A stretch of DNA of 64,000 nt from Streptomyces sp. DH37 (GCF_029813835.1 NZ_JARVKV010000003.1:151995-215994), one strand, 5' to 3'. Counted from the stretch's first letter, positions 50,287 to 59,227 are shown. A program made the numbers and translations. The notes: generated from the sequence alone by a model not told the origin.

Positions 50287-51272
50287 TGCGCGCCGTCCAC
50301 GTGAAGATGACGGTGGCGACCGTCCTCCTGGGCTCGTACCTGGTCGCGAGCAAACTGATCCTGCGCGAAGTGCCCGTCTTCACGGCCACGTTCGTCAGAC
50401 TGGTCAGCGCCGCGGCCCTGCTGGCGCTCTACGTCCGGCTGAGGGGGAGGGGGCCGGCGGTCCGGCCCGGCCGCCGGGACGGCGCGGTGCTCTTCGCGCA
50501 GACGTTCCTCGGCGTGTTCCTGTTCAGCGTCTTCGCCATGTACGGGGTGAAGTTCACCGGCGCCATCGAGGCCGGCGTCATCCTGGGGATGGTGCCGATC
50601 TCCATCAGCCTGGTCGCCCTGCTCTTCCTGGGCGAGCGGCTCTCCTCGCGCCGCGGCACCGGCATCGTGCTGGCCGTGGTGGGCGCCGTCAGCATCAACG
50701 TGATGAGTTCGCAGAGCTCCGAGGGCGCGGCGGGCTCCCATGTGGCGCTGGGCGCGCTGCTGCTGGTCTGCTCGGTGCTGTGCGAGGCGGTCTTCGTCAC
50801 CTTCGGGAAACTGCTGTCCACCCCCATTCCCCCCGCCAGGCTCTCCCTGATCCTGTCCGTCGCGGGCGCGCTGATGTTCCTCGTGCCCGCCGGGATCGAG
50901 TCCGGCTGGGGCGCCGGCCTCGCCCAGGTCTCCTGGCAGACGTGGGCGCTGATGATCTACACCGGTGTGGCCATCAACGGGGTGGCGGTCGTCCTCATGT
51001 ACGACAGCCTGGACTCCGTCGACACCACGGTGGTGGCCGCGTTCACCGCGGTCACGCCCGTCAGCGGCACGGTCCTCTCCGTGCTGCTGCTGCACGAGGA
51101 GTTCCGTCTCCACCACCTGCTGGGAATGGCGCTGGTGATCGCCGGGGTGTTCGTGGTGGCGCGGGAGAAGAATTCCGGTGATGGCGGCGAGGTCGCCGGA
51201 TCCGGCAAGGGCTCCGGTGACGCGGAAATCGACGGAATTAACCCGGTGACTTCCCGCAGTGCGGTTACCTGA
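50286..51272 (+). CDS. EamA (DMT) family transporter
   Basis: 328 residues from ATG 50286; the start shares its A with the racemase stop (TGATG). About ten hydrophobic helices form two EamA repeats (for example LLGSYLVASKLILREVPVFT, and FTGAIEAGVILGMVPISISL in repeat one; GALLLVCSVLCEAVFVTFGK in repeat two). Members export amino acids or metabolites or import sugars. In a racemase-oxidase-desaturase locus an export role for the product is likely, but this is inference. The C-terminal ~30 residues are polar. A 15-bp inverted repeat lies just after the stop. Confidence 0.88.
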   Translation: MRAVHVKMTVATVLLGSYLVASKLILREVPVFTATFVRLVSAAALLALYVRLRGRGPAVRPGRRDGAVLFAQTFLGVFLFSVFAMYGVKFTGAIEAGVILGMVPISISLVALLFLGERLSSRRGTGIVLAVVGAVSINVMSSQSSEGAAGSHVALGALLLVCSVLCEAVFVTFGKLLSTPIPPARLSLILSVAGALMFLVPAGIESGWGAGLAQVSWQTWALMIYTGVAINGVAVVLMYDSLDSVDTTVVAAFTAVTPVSGTVLSVLLLHEEFRLHHLLGMALVIAGVFVVAREKNSGDGGEVAGSGKGSGDAEIDGINPVTSRSAVT

Positions 51273-51279
51273 ACCATCG

Positions 51280-51349
51280 GAGTCCTTTTCCGTGGATGCC
51301 GGGAACGGCAGAATCTCAGGTGAAGGAAGCAGCTCACGGAAAAGGACTC
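51280..51349 (+). promoter_or_regulatory. 15-bp inverted repeat that can mask the oxidase ribosome site
   Basis: GAGTCCTTTTCCGTG (51280-51294) and CACGGAAAAGGACTC (51335-51349) are perfect complements separated by 40 bases. The right arm contains AAAAGGA, the best Shine-Dalgarno for the oxidase start at 51357. If the stem forms in mRNA, translation of the oxidase would be blocked, or transcription from the EamA gene attenuated. Confidence 0.7.
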
Positions 51350-51356
51350 GGGAATT

Positions 51357-52316
51357 ATGAGCACTGTTGCTGTGGAGCACAACCCGATCACTTCGGCCGG
51401 CTCCCTCGAACAGGATCTGGAAAAGGCCTTTCCGGCCGTGGGGGAAGGCGACCGCGACGTCCGGCTGAGGATCTTCCGCCGGCTCCACGCCCACTACGTC
51501 GCCTACATGGCGGGGCCCGAGGACTTCTCCTCGATCCCCCGGCTCAACCACGACAGCGACATAGCGGCCATCGAGGACGCCTGGCTGGCCTGGGAGGACG
51601 GCCGGGTCGGCGCCGACTCCCTGCCCAGGACGGGCGAGGAGTTCCGCGGGTGGTTCCTCAGGACCGCGGACCTGCACACCCAGCCGGAGTTCTGCCGCTA
51701 CCTCGCCGAGGAAGCCACGCTGAACGAGATCGCCCTCTTCTTCATGGGCGAGGAGCTGGTGGACAGCAAGTTCGACGACCTGATGGCCATGGTGCAGATC
51801 GGCACCCAGGGCCACACCAAGCTCACCATCGCCGAGAACTACTGGGACGAGATGGGCGAGGGGAACATCGAGCACGTGCACACGCGCATGTTCGAGCACT
51901 CCGCCCGCTACATGCGCGCCCACCTCGACGCGGCCGGCGTCGACTACTCGAACCTGCACTTCGCCGAGGCGTACGAGAACGCCGCCCTGCTCCTCCAGTA
52001 CGGCGTCCACCGCCACCTCAACCCCCGCGCGCTGGGCGCCATGGGCGTCCTGGAGCAGAGCGCCTCGCCGCGCTTCCAGGCGATGGTCGACGGCTGCCGC
52101 AGGCTGGGCGTCCCCGAGGACGTCATCGACTACCAGCGGATCCACGTCCACGTGGACGCGGACCACGGGGCGGAGTGGTTCGAGGGGGTCTTCGTGCCCC
52201 TCGTCGACCGCTCGCCCGAGCTGCTGCGGGAGATATCCCTCGGCGTCCTGACCCGTGTGCGCGTGGCCAACAGCTACTACCAGCGGATCTGGGACGCGAT
52301 GAGGGAACTGCGCTAG
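51357..52316 (+). CDS. heme-oxygenase-like diiron oxidase (iron-containing redox enzyme family)
   Basis: 319 residues from ATG 51357. The fold is the all-helical heme-oxygenase-like diiron oxidase (HDO) superfamily, which includes SznF, UndA and BesC: enzymes that N-oxygenate amines, make terminal alkenes or fragment amino acids. A full ligand set with SznF-like spacing is visible: E165-x9-H175 (ENYWDEMGEGNIEHVHTRMF) and H263-x3-D267-x2-H270 (RIHVHVDADHGAEWFEG), plus Glu residues at 118-124 (LAEEATLNEIALFF) for the first helix. It should use O2 on a small substrate or carrier-bound acid. The desaturase follows 32 bases later. Reaction type cannot be told from sequence. Confidence 0.88.
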   Translation: MSTVAVEHNPITSAGSLEQDLEKAFPAVGEGDRDVRLRIFRRLHAHYVAYMAGPEDFSSIPRLNHDSDIAAIEDAWLAWEDGRVGADSLPRTGEEFRGWFLRTADLHTQPEFCRYLAEEATLNEIALFFMGEELVDSKFDDLMAMVQIGTQGHTKLTIAENYWDEMGEGNIEHVHTRMFEHSARYMRAHLDAAGVDYSNLHFAEAYENAALLLQYGVHRHLNPRALGAMGVLEQSASPRFQAMVDGCRRLGVPEDVIDYQRIHVHVDADHGAEWFEGVFVPLVDRSPELLREISLGVLTRVRVANSYYQRIWDAMRELR

Positions 52317-52348
52317 GCCGCGCCGGACCCCGAGGACAGGTGGACACC

Positions 52349-53308
52349 ATGGCAACCGCAGAGACACCGGCGGCCAGACCCGCGCTCCTGTACGCGCGGG
52401 CCAGGGTCACCGGGCACGACCAGTCCGTCTTCATCGCCAAACTCGCGGCCGCGGCGGCGCTCGTCGCAGCGGGAGCGCTCCTCGCGCTCCAGGACGGCCT
52501 GCTGCCGTCCGCGGCCGGCATCGTCCTGCTCGCCGCCGTCTACACGCACGCGGTGGAGCTGCAGCACCAGTGCCTGCACCACAGCGCCTTCACGACCGCC
52601 CGCCCCCACCGGGTGGCGGGCGTGCCGCTCGGCCTCCCGCTCCTGGTGTCGTACACCCACTACCGGGTGCGGCACCTTCAGCACCACAAGTACCTGGGCA
52701 CCCCGATGGACTCGGAGTTCTTCGGCTTCGATCCGCGCGAACCGATCACCTGGCGCATGCTCGCGCGCGGCGCGTTCGACTACGGGCGGCTGCTCACGGT
52801 GGCCCGGGACGTCGCCCGGGCCTGGCGGGGCACCTGGCGCTACGACGCCGGGGAGATCTCCGACCGCCGCCGCCGCGAGGTCGTCTCGGAGTACCGGTGG
52901 ATGGTGGTCCTGCCGGTGGCCGCGGTCCTCCTGGCGGTCGCGGGCCACGGCGGCCCCGTGCTGGAGCTGTGGCTCCTGCCGCTGCTCGTGGCGGTCCCCC
53001 TGCACTTCTTCCTGGAACTCCCCGAGCACATCCTGTGCGACACGGACACCACCGACGTGCTGCGCAACACCCGCTCCATCAGGGGCAGCCGGTTCAGCAC
53101 CTGGTACACCAACGGCAACAACCTGCACGTCGAGCACCACGCCGCGATGACGGTGTCGATCAACCGCCTCAGGGACCGGCACGGCGAGGTGAGCGATCTG
53201 GCGAAGTACGTGGAGCGCAGCTACCCGGCCTTCTACCTGACGGTGCTGCGCGAGGCCGCGCGGAACTCCTCGAGGTCCGCCGCGAAGCGGAAGGAGGGGG
53301 CGGCGTGA
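52349..53308 (+). CDS. membrane fatty-acid desaturase
   Basis: 319 residues from ATG 52349. Membrane-bound diiron desaturases and hydroxylases have three His boxes, and all are here: H73-x3-HH78 (LQHQCLHHSAF), H109-x2-HH113 (VRHLQHHKYLG) and a terminal H-x2-HH (NNLHVEHHAAM, about 270). At least four hydrophobic segments are visible (about 30-65, 85-101, 185-225). Substrate could be an acyl chain, a carotenoid or a specialised metabolite; box spacing is of the short, alkane-hydroxylase/beta-carotene-hydroxylase-like kind as well. It is within the oxidase operon and overlaps the next gene by 4 bases, so it is part of the same pathway. Confidence 0.88.
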   Translation: MATAETPAARPALLYARARVTGHDQSVFIAKLAAAAALVAAGALLALQDGLLPSAAGIVLLAAVYTHAVELQHQCLHHSAFTTARPHRVAGVPLGLPLLVSYTHYRVRHLQHHKYLGTPMDSEFFGFDPREPITWRMLARGAFDYGRLLTVARDVARAWRGTWRYDAGEISDRRRREVVSEYRWMVVLPVAAVLLAVAGHGGPVLELWLLPLLVAVPLHFFLELPEHILCDTDTTDVLRNTRSIRGSRFSTWYTNGNNLHVEHHAAMTVSINRLRDRHGEVSDLAKYVERSYPAFYLTVLREAARNSSRSAAKRKEGAA

Positions 53309-53697
53309 ACGGGCGGCGCGCTCCCCGGATCGAGGGGTCGGCGGTACGGCTGGCCCACGCGATCTCGAGCCAGGGGATCCCGGGCCTCGTCAAGGCCTCG
53401 TTCATCGGCCACCGGATCCGGCTGTGGGTGCCGGAGGCCGACTTCACCGTCAGGATCGGGGTGACCGGGCCGGACGGCGCTCTGCCGCTGCGTGTCGAGG
53501 CGGTGTTCCGCGAGCACGGCCAGGAGCGCTGCGCGGGCGGCACCTGGTGGGACGCCTGGGAGGTCATCGCGGAGCCCGCCGGGCCGTCCGGCTCCTGGAC
53601 GGCCGACCAGGTCGGGCGGCTCCTGGCCGACCAGATCGCCGGGGCCCGCCGGAAGTTCGGGCGGTTGCTCGATGCCGCACAGCGGCAGGCCGCGTAG
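53305..53697 (+). CDS. orphan small protein of the oxidase-desaturase operon
   Basis: 130 residues from GTG 53305, overlapping the desaturase stop (GTGA), with AAGGAGGGGG upstream. The first ~75 residues alternate beta-like strands (SFIGHRIRLWVPEADFTVRI, then ALPLRVEAVFREHGQERCAG); the rest includes GGTWWDAWEVIAEPAG and a helical tail. I do not recognise a family. Tight coupling to the desaturase suggests a partner, carrier or ligand-binding protein rather than an enzyme. A strong terminator follows directly. Confidence 0.65.
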   Translation: MNGRRAPRIEGSAVRLAHAISSQGIPGLVKASFIGHRIRLWVPEADFTVRIGVTGPDGALPLRVEAVFREHGQERCAGGTWWDAWEVIAEPAGPSGSWTADQVGRLLADQIAGARRKFGRLLDAAQRQAA

Positions 53698-53699
53698 GA

Positions 53700-53742
53700 G
53701 CGCGGGCGGTGTCCGGCCGATCGTGTCGGACACCGCCCGCGC
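53700..53742. terminator. 16-bp perfect bidirectional terminator
   Basis: GCGCGGGCGGTGTCCG (53700-53715) and its complement (53727-53742) with an 11-base loop, between the convergent operon and the LuxR-type gene. Confidence 0.8.
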
Positions 53743-53827
53743 CTCCGGTCGCGCACGCTTCCGGGCCGCTGCCGCCGGCCCCGGTCCGGGCCTTCGGCCC
53801 CCCGGGCTCCTCGGCTCCCCGGTTCCC

Positions 53828-54661
53828 TCAGCCCTCCGAGAGCCCCCAGCCCTCCGCGCGGCCGAGCAGGAAGCCGAGCTGCAGCCGGTTCTCGGCCCCG
53901 TACTGCTCCTTGATCCGGCCGACGTGCGTCTGGAGCGACCGCTCGCTGATGCCCATGCGCCGTGCGATGGCCCGGTCCGAGTAACCCGCCACCAGGAGCT
54001 TCTTGATCGACTCGTGGAGCGAGGGGATGACCTCGGGGGCGGCGTCCGCCGATCGGGTCGGCACGAAGGGGAAGTCCTCCGCGCGGTCCCAGGCGCGTTC
54101 GAAGACGTCGACGAGGAACCCGATCAGCGAGGGCTCGGTCACCCGGAGCGCCCTGGTGCGGTCGCTGCTGCCGGGGACGAAGGCCACCGAGCGGTCCACG
54201 ATGATCACCCGCTCGAAGAACTCGGGCAGGGTGCGCACCTCGGCCCCGTACCCGGTCACCGTGCGCACGTACTCCTTGGTGGCCTCGTCGAAGCGGGCGC
54301 TGTGCTGGTACAGGGTGCGCATGGCGATCCCGGAGCACAGTTGCCGGCGGACGGACTCCAGGGCCCCGGCCAGTACGTGCCGGGGTCGCGGTCCGCCGGG
54401 CTGGGCCGTCAGCACCTCCTGCCCCACGGAGCCCAGAGCGCCCCGGATCGCGTCGTCGATCTCCTGGGGGGTGTCCAGGCGGGTGAGGTGCGGAACGGGA
54501 GCCGGCAGGACGGCGGGGCCGGCCGTGTCCATCGCCGAGGCCAGTACGACGGCCTGGTCGTGGACCTTCCGCGCGAGCTCGACCAGGCCGGACGCGAGGT
54601 CCGGGATGTCGTCGCAGGGCTGGGGCCTGGACCGGACGGCGGAGTCTCCTCGCTCGTACAC
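53828..54661 (-). CDS. LuxR-type HTH transcriptional regulator
   Basis: 277 residues from GTG 54661 with GAGGAG 7 bases upstream. The C-terminal HTH (about 210-270) reads KKLLVAGYSDRAIARRMGIS, then ERSLQTHVGRIKEQYGAENR. The N-terminal ~200 residues resemble the sensor half of Streptomyces orphan LuxR regulators found beside biosynthetic clusters (TrmB-like; for example RQLCSGIAMRTLYQHSARFD and EVRTLPEFFERVIIVDRSVA). It has no receiver domain. Convergent to the racemase-desaturase operon, it marks the right end of that locus and is a likely pathway regulator. Confidence 0.88.
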   Translation of the reverse strand: MYERGDSAVRSRPQPCDDIPDLASGLVELARKVHDQAVVLASAMDTAGPAVLPAPVPHLTRLDTPQEIDDAIRGALGSVGQEVLTAQPGGPRPRHVLAGALESVRRQLCSGIAMRTLYQHSARFDEATKEYVRTVTGYGAEVRTLPEFFERVIIVDRSVAFVPGSSDRTRALRVTEPSLIGFLVDVFERAWDRAEDFPFVPTRSADAAPEVIPSLHESIKKLLVAGYSDRAIARRMGISERSLQTHVGRIKEQYGAENRLQLGFLLGRAEGWGLSEG

Positions 54662-55337
54662 AGACGGTCTCCTCAGGTAGACGGACAGGGAGAGGTGCTG
54701 CGCCCGGGTGAGTGCGGTGTGCGCGGGCGCCCGTGTGCGGGTGTGTCTCCGGGGGCTCGGAAGCCGGGCGACCGGTCCTCGGGAGGGTGCCGTTCGTGTG
54801 CGGACCCGGCCGTGACGCGTCGTCTGCGGCGCTACGGGCCGGGGACCGGACGCCGTCCCTCGGCGGGCCGAGGCGTCCGGATGCCGAGGTATTGAACACC
54901 CTGCCGCTCGCGCCGCGGTCGTCCGGCGGTCGTGCCCCCGGTCCGCCGCGGTCGCCGCCCGTACGAGGGGGGCGCGCCGGCACCGCTGACCCCGGCGCGG
55001 GCGGCCCGCCGGCCGGGGGTCCGGCGGGTGCCCCCGGCTTCGCGGCGCCGGCCACGGCGGCGGAGGCACTGGAGGTACTGGAGGCACTGGAGGCGCTGCT
55101 GCGCGGGTGACGGGACGGCGGGACGGCGCGGTGGCCCGCCCCGGCGAGGGGCGCGGCGGACGGGGAGCCGGAATGCGCTTTCCCCCCTGTAGGACGTCTG
55201 TGCGATCATCAATCGCTTCTCACGATCACCGGACGCCCCGCCACGCGCCGGCCGCGCCTCCCGCGGCGACGACCCGCTCGGCGTCCGTCCTCTTCGTCTC
55301 GTCCGAAGTCGTCCGAACGGTCCCCGGGGGGAACCAG
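54662..55337. other. 676-base intergenic region
   Basis: Upstream region of the LuxR gene (leftward) and of the large secreted-protein gene (rightward). It is GC-rich; a run of 9-bp CTGGAGGCA-like repeats lies at about 55066-55100. A plus-strand frame at 54712-55110 reads as low-complexity and has no ribosome site. The AT-richer stretch 55185-55225 may hold the promoter of the secreted protein. Confidence 0.45.
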
Positions 55338-58300
55338 ATGCACCGACGCCTGTGTACACGCGGGAGACCCGTGGCGTACACCGCCCCGCTCCTCGCGCTC
55401 TCCGTCCTGCTGTCCCTGCTGCTGCCGGTGAGCGCCGCGCGGGCATCCGACGGACCCGCGGCCGGGGCCGAGCCCGCGCCCATCACCGAAGCCGGGGTCG
55501 AAGCCGGGGTCGATGCCACCGCCGAAACCGCGACCGAAGCCGGGACCGAAGCCGCGACCACGTCCGGCGCCGAGTCCGAGCCCACCGCCGACGGCGACTG
55601 CGCGCCCCTGCCCCTCGCCCCCTTCGGCGATCCGGGCCCCGCCGCGGTCAGGACGGCGCTCCCGGCCGCCGGGAGCGTCTGCTACACCTTCACCGCCGAG
55701 CGGACCGGCCTGCACCGCGTCCTGCTGGACGGCGAGGGCCTGGACACCTACGCCGGGGTCTTCGACGGCGGGACCCCGCTGGACTGCCACGGCGAGTGGG
55801 ACAGCCGCGGCTGGTGCGATCTCCCCCGCACGGGCGCCTTCACCCTGAAGATCAGCAACCACGGTGTGGACGCGGACGAGTTCACGGCCGCCGTCACCTC
55901 CCTCGCCACCACCGACGGCTGCGAGCCGGAGACCGGCACGTCCTGGGACACCGCCCCCGTCACCGGTTCCGCGGCCTCCCCCGTCGGCGTCCTGTGCCAC
56001 CCGTTCACCGCGAAGCCCGGCGAGCGGATCGTCGTCGACGCCCGCACCGTCAGGTCCGGAGGGCTCAGGAGCTGGATCACCGACGGGACCGGAGCCCGGA
56101 TCTGCCCGTACTCCCCCGCCGACGGCGGCAAGGGCTGCGTACTGCCCGGCGACGGCCCCTACCGGATCCTCCTCCACGTGGAGGACGCGGAGGGCGGCTT
56201 CCCCGCCGACTACCGCCTGGAGGTCCGCCGGCTCTCCGATCCCGAGGGCTGCGCGAGCGTCCCCGTGAACGCCTACGGCTCCGCGCCCACCGCCGCGGAC
56301 CCGCCCACCGGCTGCAAGGTCTTCACCGCTCCGGCCGCCGGCACCTACGAGGTGTACCAGGTCTCCTCGTCCCACCAGCGCGTCCCGATCGCCGTGTACG
56401 ACCGGGCCGGGAGGACCGTCTGCGAGGGATGGGAGTCCCCCTGCGCCCTGCCCGCCGCCGGTGACTACACCCTGCTCACCGACCAGTCGGTCGTCGTCCT
56501 CGACCGGGCCTCCTCCGCCGGCTGCGAACCGGTCGGACTCGGCGCCCACCAGGGGACCTTCGACGCGGCGGGCGAGACCGACTGCCTGACGCTGCCGCTG
56601 CCCGAGGGCGCCCGGTTGGCCGCGCTGACCCCCCTGGGCGGCCTCCCGCCCCACCCGGAGGTCATCGTCGTCGACGCCGACGGCGAGCAGCGGTGCACCG
56701 GGGGCGCCCTCGAGAGGGGCAGCTGCGAACTCACCGGCACCGCCCCGTTCCGGGCCCTGGTCTCCACCGACGACGACGACCGGCCGACCGGCTCGTACCG
56801 CATCGCGCTGCACCGCACGGACGAGGCGGGCGACTGCCGGGCCGTCCCGGCGGGCGACTTCACCGCCGGCGGCGCCTCGGCCCGGTTCGCCACCGGTGAC
56901 GGCGTCTTCTCGCACTGCCTGACCATCCCGGCCGACGGCCACAGCCGGATGGAGAACATCCAGCTCCGGGGGATCTCCAGCACGCCCGCCGCGCGGTTCT
57001 CGGTGGTGGACGCGGACGGCAGGGAGGTCTGCGCCACCCACCCCTCCACCGCCCCCTGGAGCACCTGCGGCCTCACCCCGGGCGTCGCGCACACGGTGCT
57101 GGTCACGGCGTACGACCGGCCCGCCGAGTACACCCTCGCCCGCCGCGACGTCACCGCCGGCGCGGAGGGCTGCACCACCACCCCGGCGACGGCGGTGGGC
57201 GGTCCGTCCACCGCCGGCACACCGGGCGCGCCGGGCACGCTGCTGTGCCGCCGGGTGACCACCGGTGACGCCGGGGACGTCCTGCACCTCAACGTCCGCG
57301 ACCCGCTGGGCACCGCGCACATCGTGGGCTACGGCGCGGACGGCGGGGCGGTCTGCGACTACGGCACCACGTCCTGCGCGGTCACCGGCTCCACCAGCTA
57401 CCAGGTGCTCGTCACCGTTCCGGTGACCAAGCAGGCCGCCGACTCCTACCGCTTCGACGCCCTGCGCATCGCCACGGCCGACGGTCCGGCCGAGGAGTGC
57501 GCCGAGGTCTCGAAGATCAGTTACGGGTACGGCCCGATCACCGGCACCCTGGACGAGCAGCACACCGCCGTCTGCGCGGCGCTGCCCACCAAGTACGCCG
57601 ACCGCTTCGACGCCGAGATCAGCGACACCGCCGGAGGCGCCGAGACGGCCGTGCCCGCGCTGTACGACCCCAGCCTGGACAACGGCTGCTGGCTGTACCC
57701 CACCACCTGGAAGTGCGATGTGAGCGAGCCGTACACCAGGGAGGTCGTACCGAGCATCCTGGTCCTCGGCCTGCCCGAGAAGGCGTCGCGGACCGAGTAC
57801 AGCGCCCGGTTCGCCTGCGCGACCGCGCCGTGCGGCGTCGAACGGGTCACCGTCGGCTCGGTCACCCCAGCCGTCGGCGCGAGCGGCGGCAAGGTGACGG
57901 TGACGGTGACGGGTACCGCCCTGCACGAGGACGACAAGGTCCGGATCACCCGGTCCGGCACGACCCTGGAGTCCACCGCCACCTCGGTCTCGGCCGACTG
58001 GACGAAGCTGACGGCCGTCCTCGACCTCACGGGCGCCGCCGCGGGCGACTGGTCCCTCAGCGTCGTCACCCACAGGGGCCACGAGTACGCCGAGGGCACC
58101 TTCACCGTCACCCCGGCCCCGCTGGAGAACACGGCGGCGCCGGGGATCACCGGCACCGCGCGTGCCGGGGCCGAGGTCACCGCCACCCCCGGCGCCTGGT
58201 CGGCCACCCCGGACTCCTACGCCTACCAGTGGAAGGCCGACGGCCAGGCGATCGAGGGGGCCACCGCCGCCACCTACCGGATCCACTCCTCGCTGCTGCA

Positions 58301-59165
58301 CAAGAAGCTGACGGTCGCCGTCACCGCCCGCAAGAGCGGCCTGCGGAGCGGCACGGCCGAGTCCGCCGCGCTCACCGTCGCGGCGGCCCCGAGGGACCAC
58401 GCCGGGCCGAACGCCCGGCCGGACGGCGTGGGCGACCTGCTCACGGTGAGCACGGGCGGCTGGCTGACGTTCCAGCAGGGCGACGGCTTCGGCGGTTTCT
58501 CCGGCAAGACCAGTGCCTCGGGGTGGTCGGCGTCGGTGGTGGCGGTGCCGTTCGGGGACCTCGACGGCGACCGGTGCAACGACGTGCTGGTGCGGATGAC
58601 GGACGGCTCGCTGCGCGGCTACCGGCCGGGCTGCGGCAAACCGCTGACACCCACCACCCCCTACCGGACACTGGGCACCGGCTGGGGCGCGTACAACATC
58701 CTCACCTCACCCGGCGACCTGACCGGCGACGGCCGCGCCGACCTGCTCGCCCGCCAGGCCTCCACCGGCGACATCCACCTCTTCGCCGCGAAGAGCGACG
58801 GCACGCTGGCGGCGGCCAGGAAGATCCGCTCGGCGTGGACGACGTACACCAAGGTCGTCGGAGTGGGCGACCTGACCGGCGACGGCCACGGCGACGTCCT
58901 GGCCCACCGCAAGGACGGCGCCCTCTTCCGCTACGACGGCACCGGCACCGGCCTGCTCAAGGAACGCGTCCAGCTCGCCACCGGCTGGGGCCTGTCGTAC
59001 AACACCCTGATCGGCGCCGGCGACATCACCGGCGACGGCCACGCCGACATCATCGTCCGCGACACCAACGGCGTCCTCTACCGCAACAACGGCACCGGCC
59101 GGGGCACCTTCACCGGCCGCACGAAGATCGCCACCGGCTGGGGAGGCTACAAGGGCCTGTTCTGA
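55338..59165 (+). CDS. large secreted modular protein with seven two-cysteine repeats, Ig-like domains and FG-GAP repeats
   Basis: 1275 residues from ATG 55338 with GGGGGGA upstream. A signal peptide (about 1-35) is followed by an Ala/Glu/Thr linker with TEAG repeats. Residues about 80-830 contain seven modules of ~90-110 residues, each opening with a Cys near its start (GDCAPLPL, DGCEPETG, EGCASVPV, AGCEPVGL, GDCRAVPA, EGCTTTPA, EECAEVSK) and a second Cys ~30 residues later, of PPC-like beta type. An IPT/Ig-like domain (about 835-925) and a YQWKADGQAIEG-type Ig domain (about 935-1020) follow, then four FG-GAP/VCBS repeats (GDLTGDGRADLLARQ, GDLTGDGHGDVLAHR, GDITGDGHADIIVRD). It is probably an extracellular binding or adhesion protein; no catalytic domain is visible. 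Confidence 0.88.
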   Translation: MHRRLCTRGRPVAYTAPLLALSVLLSLLLPVSAARASDGPAAGAEPAPITEAGVEAGVDATAETATEAGTEAATTSGAESEPTADGDCAPLPLAPFGDPGPAAVRTALPAAGSVCYTFTAERTGLHRVLLDGEGLDTYAGVFDGGTPLDCHGEWDSRGWCDLPRTGAFTLKISNHGVDADEFTAAVTSLATTDGCEPETGTSWDTAPVTGSAASPVGVLCHPFTAKPGERIVVDARTVRSGGLRSWITDGTGARICPYSPADGGKGCVLPGDGPYRILLHVEDAEGGFPADYRLEVRRLSDPEGCASVPVNAYGSAPTAADPPTGCKVFTAPAAGTYEVYQVSSSHQRVPIAVYDRAGRTVCEGWESPCALPAAGDYTLLTDQSVVVLDRASSAGCEPVGLGAHQGTFDAAGETDCLTLPLPEGARLAALTPLGGLPPHPEVIVVDADGEQRCTGGALERGSCELTGTAPFRALVSTDDDDRPTGSYRIALHRTDEAGDCRAVPAGDFTAGGASARFATGDGVFSHCLTIPADGHSRMENIQLRGISSTPAARFSVVDADGREVCATHPSTAPWSTCGLTPGVAHTVLVTAYDRPAEYTLARRDVTAGAEGCTTTPATAVGGPSTAGTPGAPGTLLCRRVTTGDAGDVLHLNVRDPLGTAHIVGYGADGGAVCDYGTTSCAVTGSTSYQVLVTVPVTKQAADSYRFDALRIATADGPAEECAEVSKISYGYGPITGTLDEQHTAVCAALPTKYADRFDAEISDTAGGAETAVPALYDPSLDNGCWLYPTTWKCDVSEPYTREVVPSILVLGLPEKASRTEYSARFACATAPCGVERVTVGSVTPAVGASGGKVTVTVTGTALHEDDKVRITRSGTTLESTATSVSADWTKLTAVLDLTGAAAGDWSLSVVTHRGHEYAEGTFTVTPAPLENTAAPGITGTARAGAEVTATPGAWSATPDSYAYQWKADGQAIEGATAATYRIHSSLLHKKLTVAVTARKSGLRSGTAESAALTVAAAPRDHAGPNARPDGVGDLLTVSTGGWLTFQQGDGFGGFSGKTSASGWSASVVAVPFGDLDGDRCNDVLVRMTDGSLRGYRPGCGKPLTPTTPYRTLGTGWGAYNILTSPGDLTGDGRADLLARQASTGDIHLFAAKSDGTLAAARKIRSAWTTYTKVVGVGDLTGDGHGDVLAHRKDGALFRYDGTGTGLLKERVQLATGWGLSYNTLIGAGDITGDGHADIIVRDTNGVLYRNNGTGRGTFTGRTKIATGWGGYKGLF

Positions 59166-59197
59166 CACAACGGCCCCGGCCAGACCGGGCACCCGCG

Positions 59198-59227
59198 AGG
59201 GCCCCGACCGCGATCGGTCGGGGCCCT
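59198..59227 (+). terminator. terminator hairpin of the secreted-protein gene
   Basis: A 13-bp perfect stem (59198-59210 with 59215-59227) with loop CGAT, 33 bases after the stop. Confidence 0.8.

Noticed and set aside
51280..51349. Inverted repeat as ends of an insertion element
   Set aside because: Only 40 bases lie between the arms, with no transposase and no target duplication.
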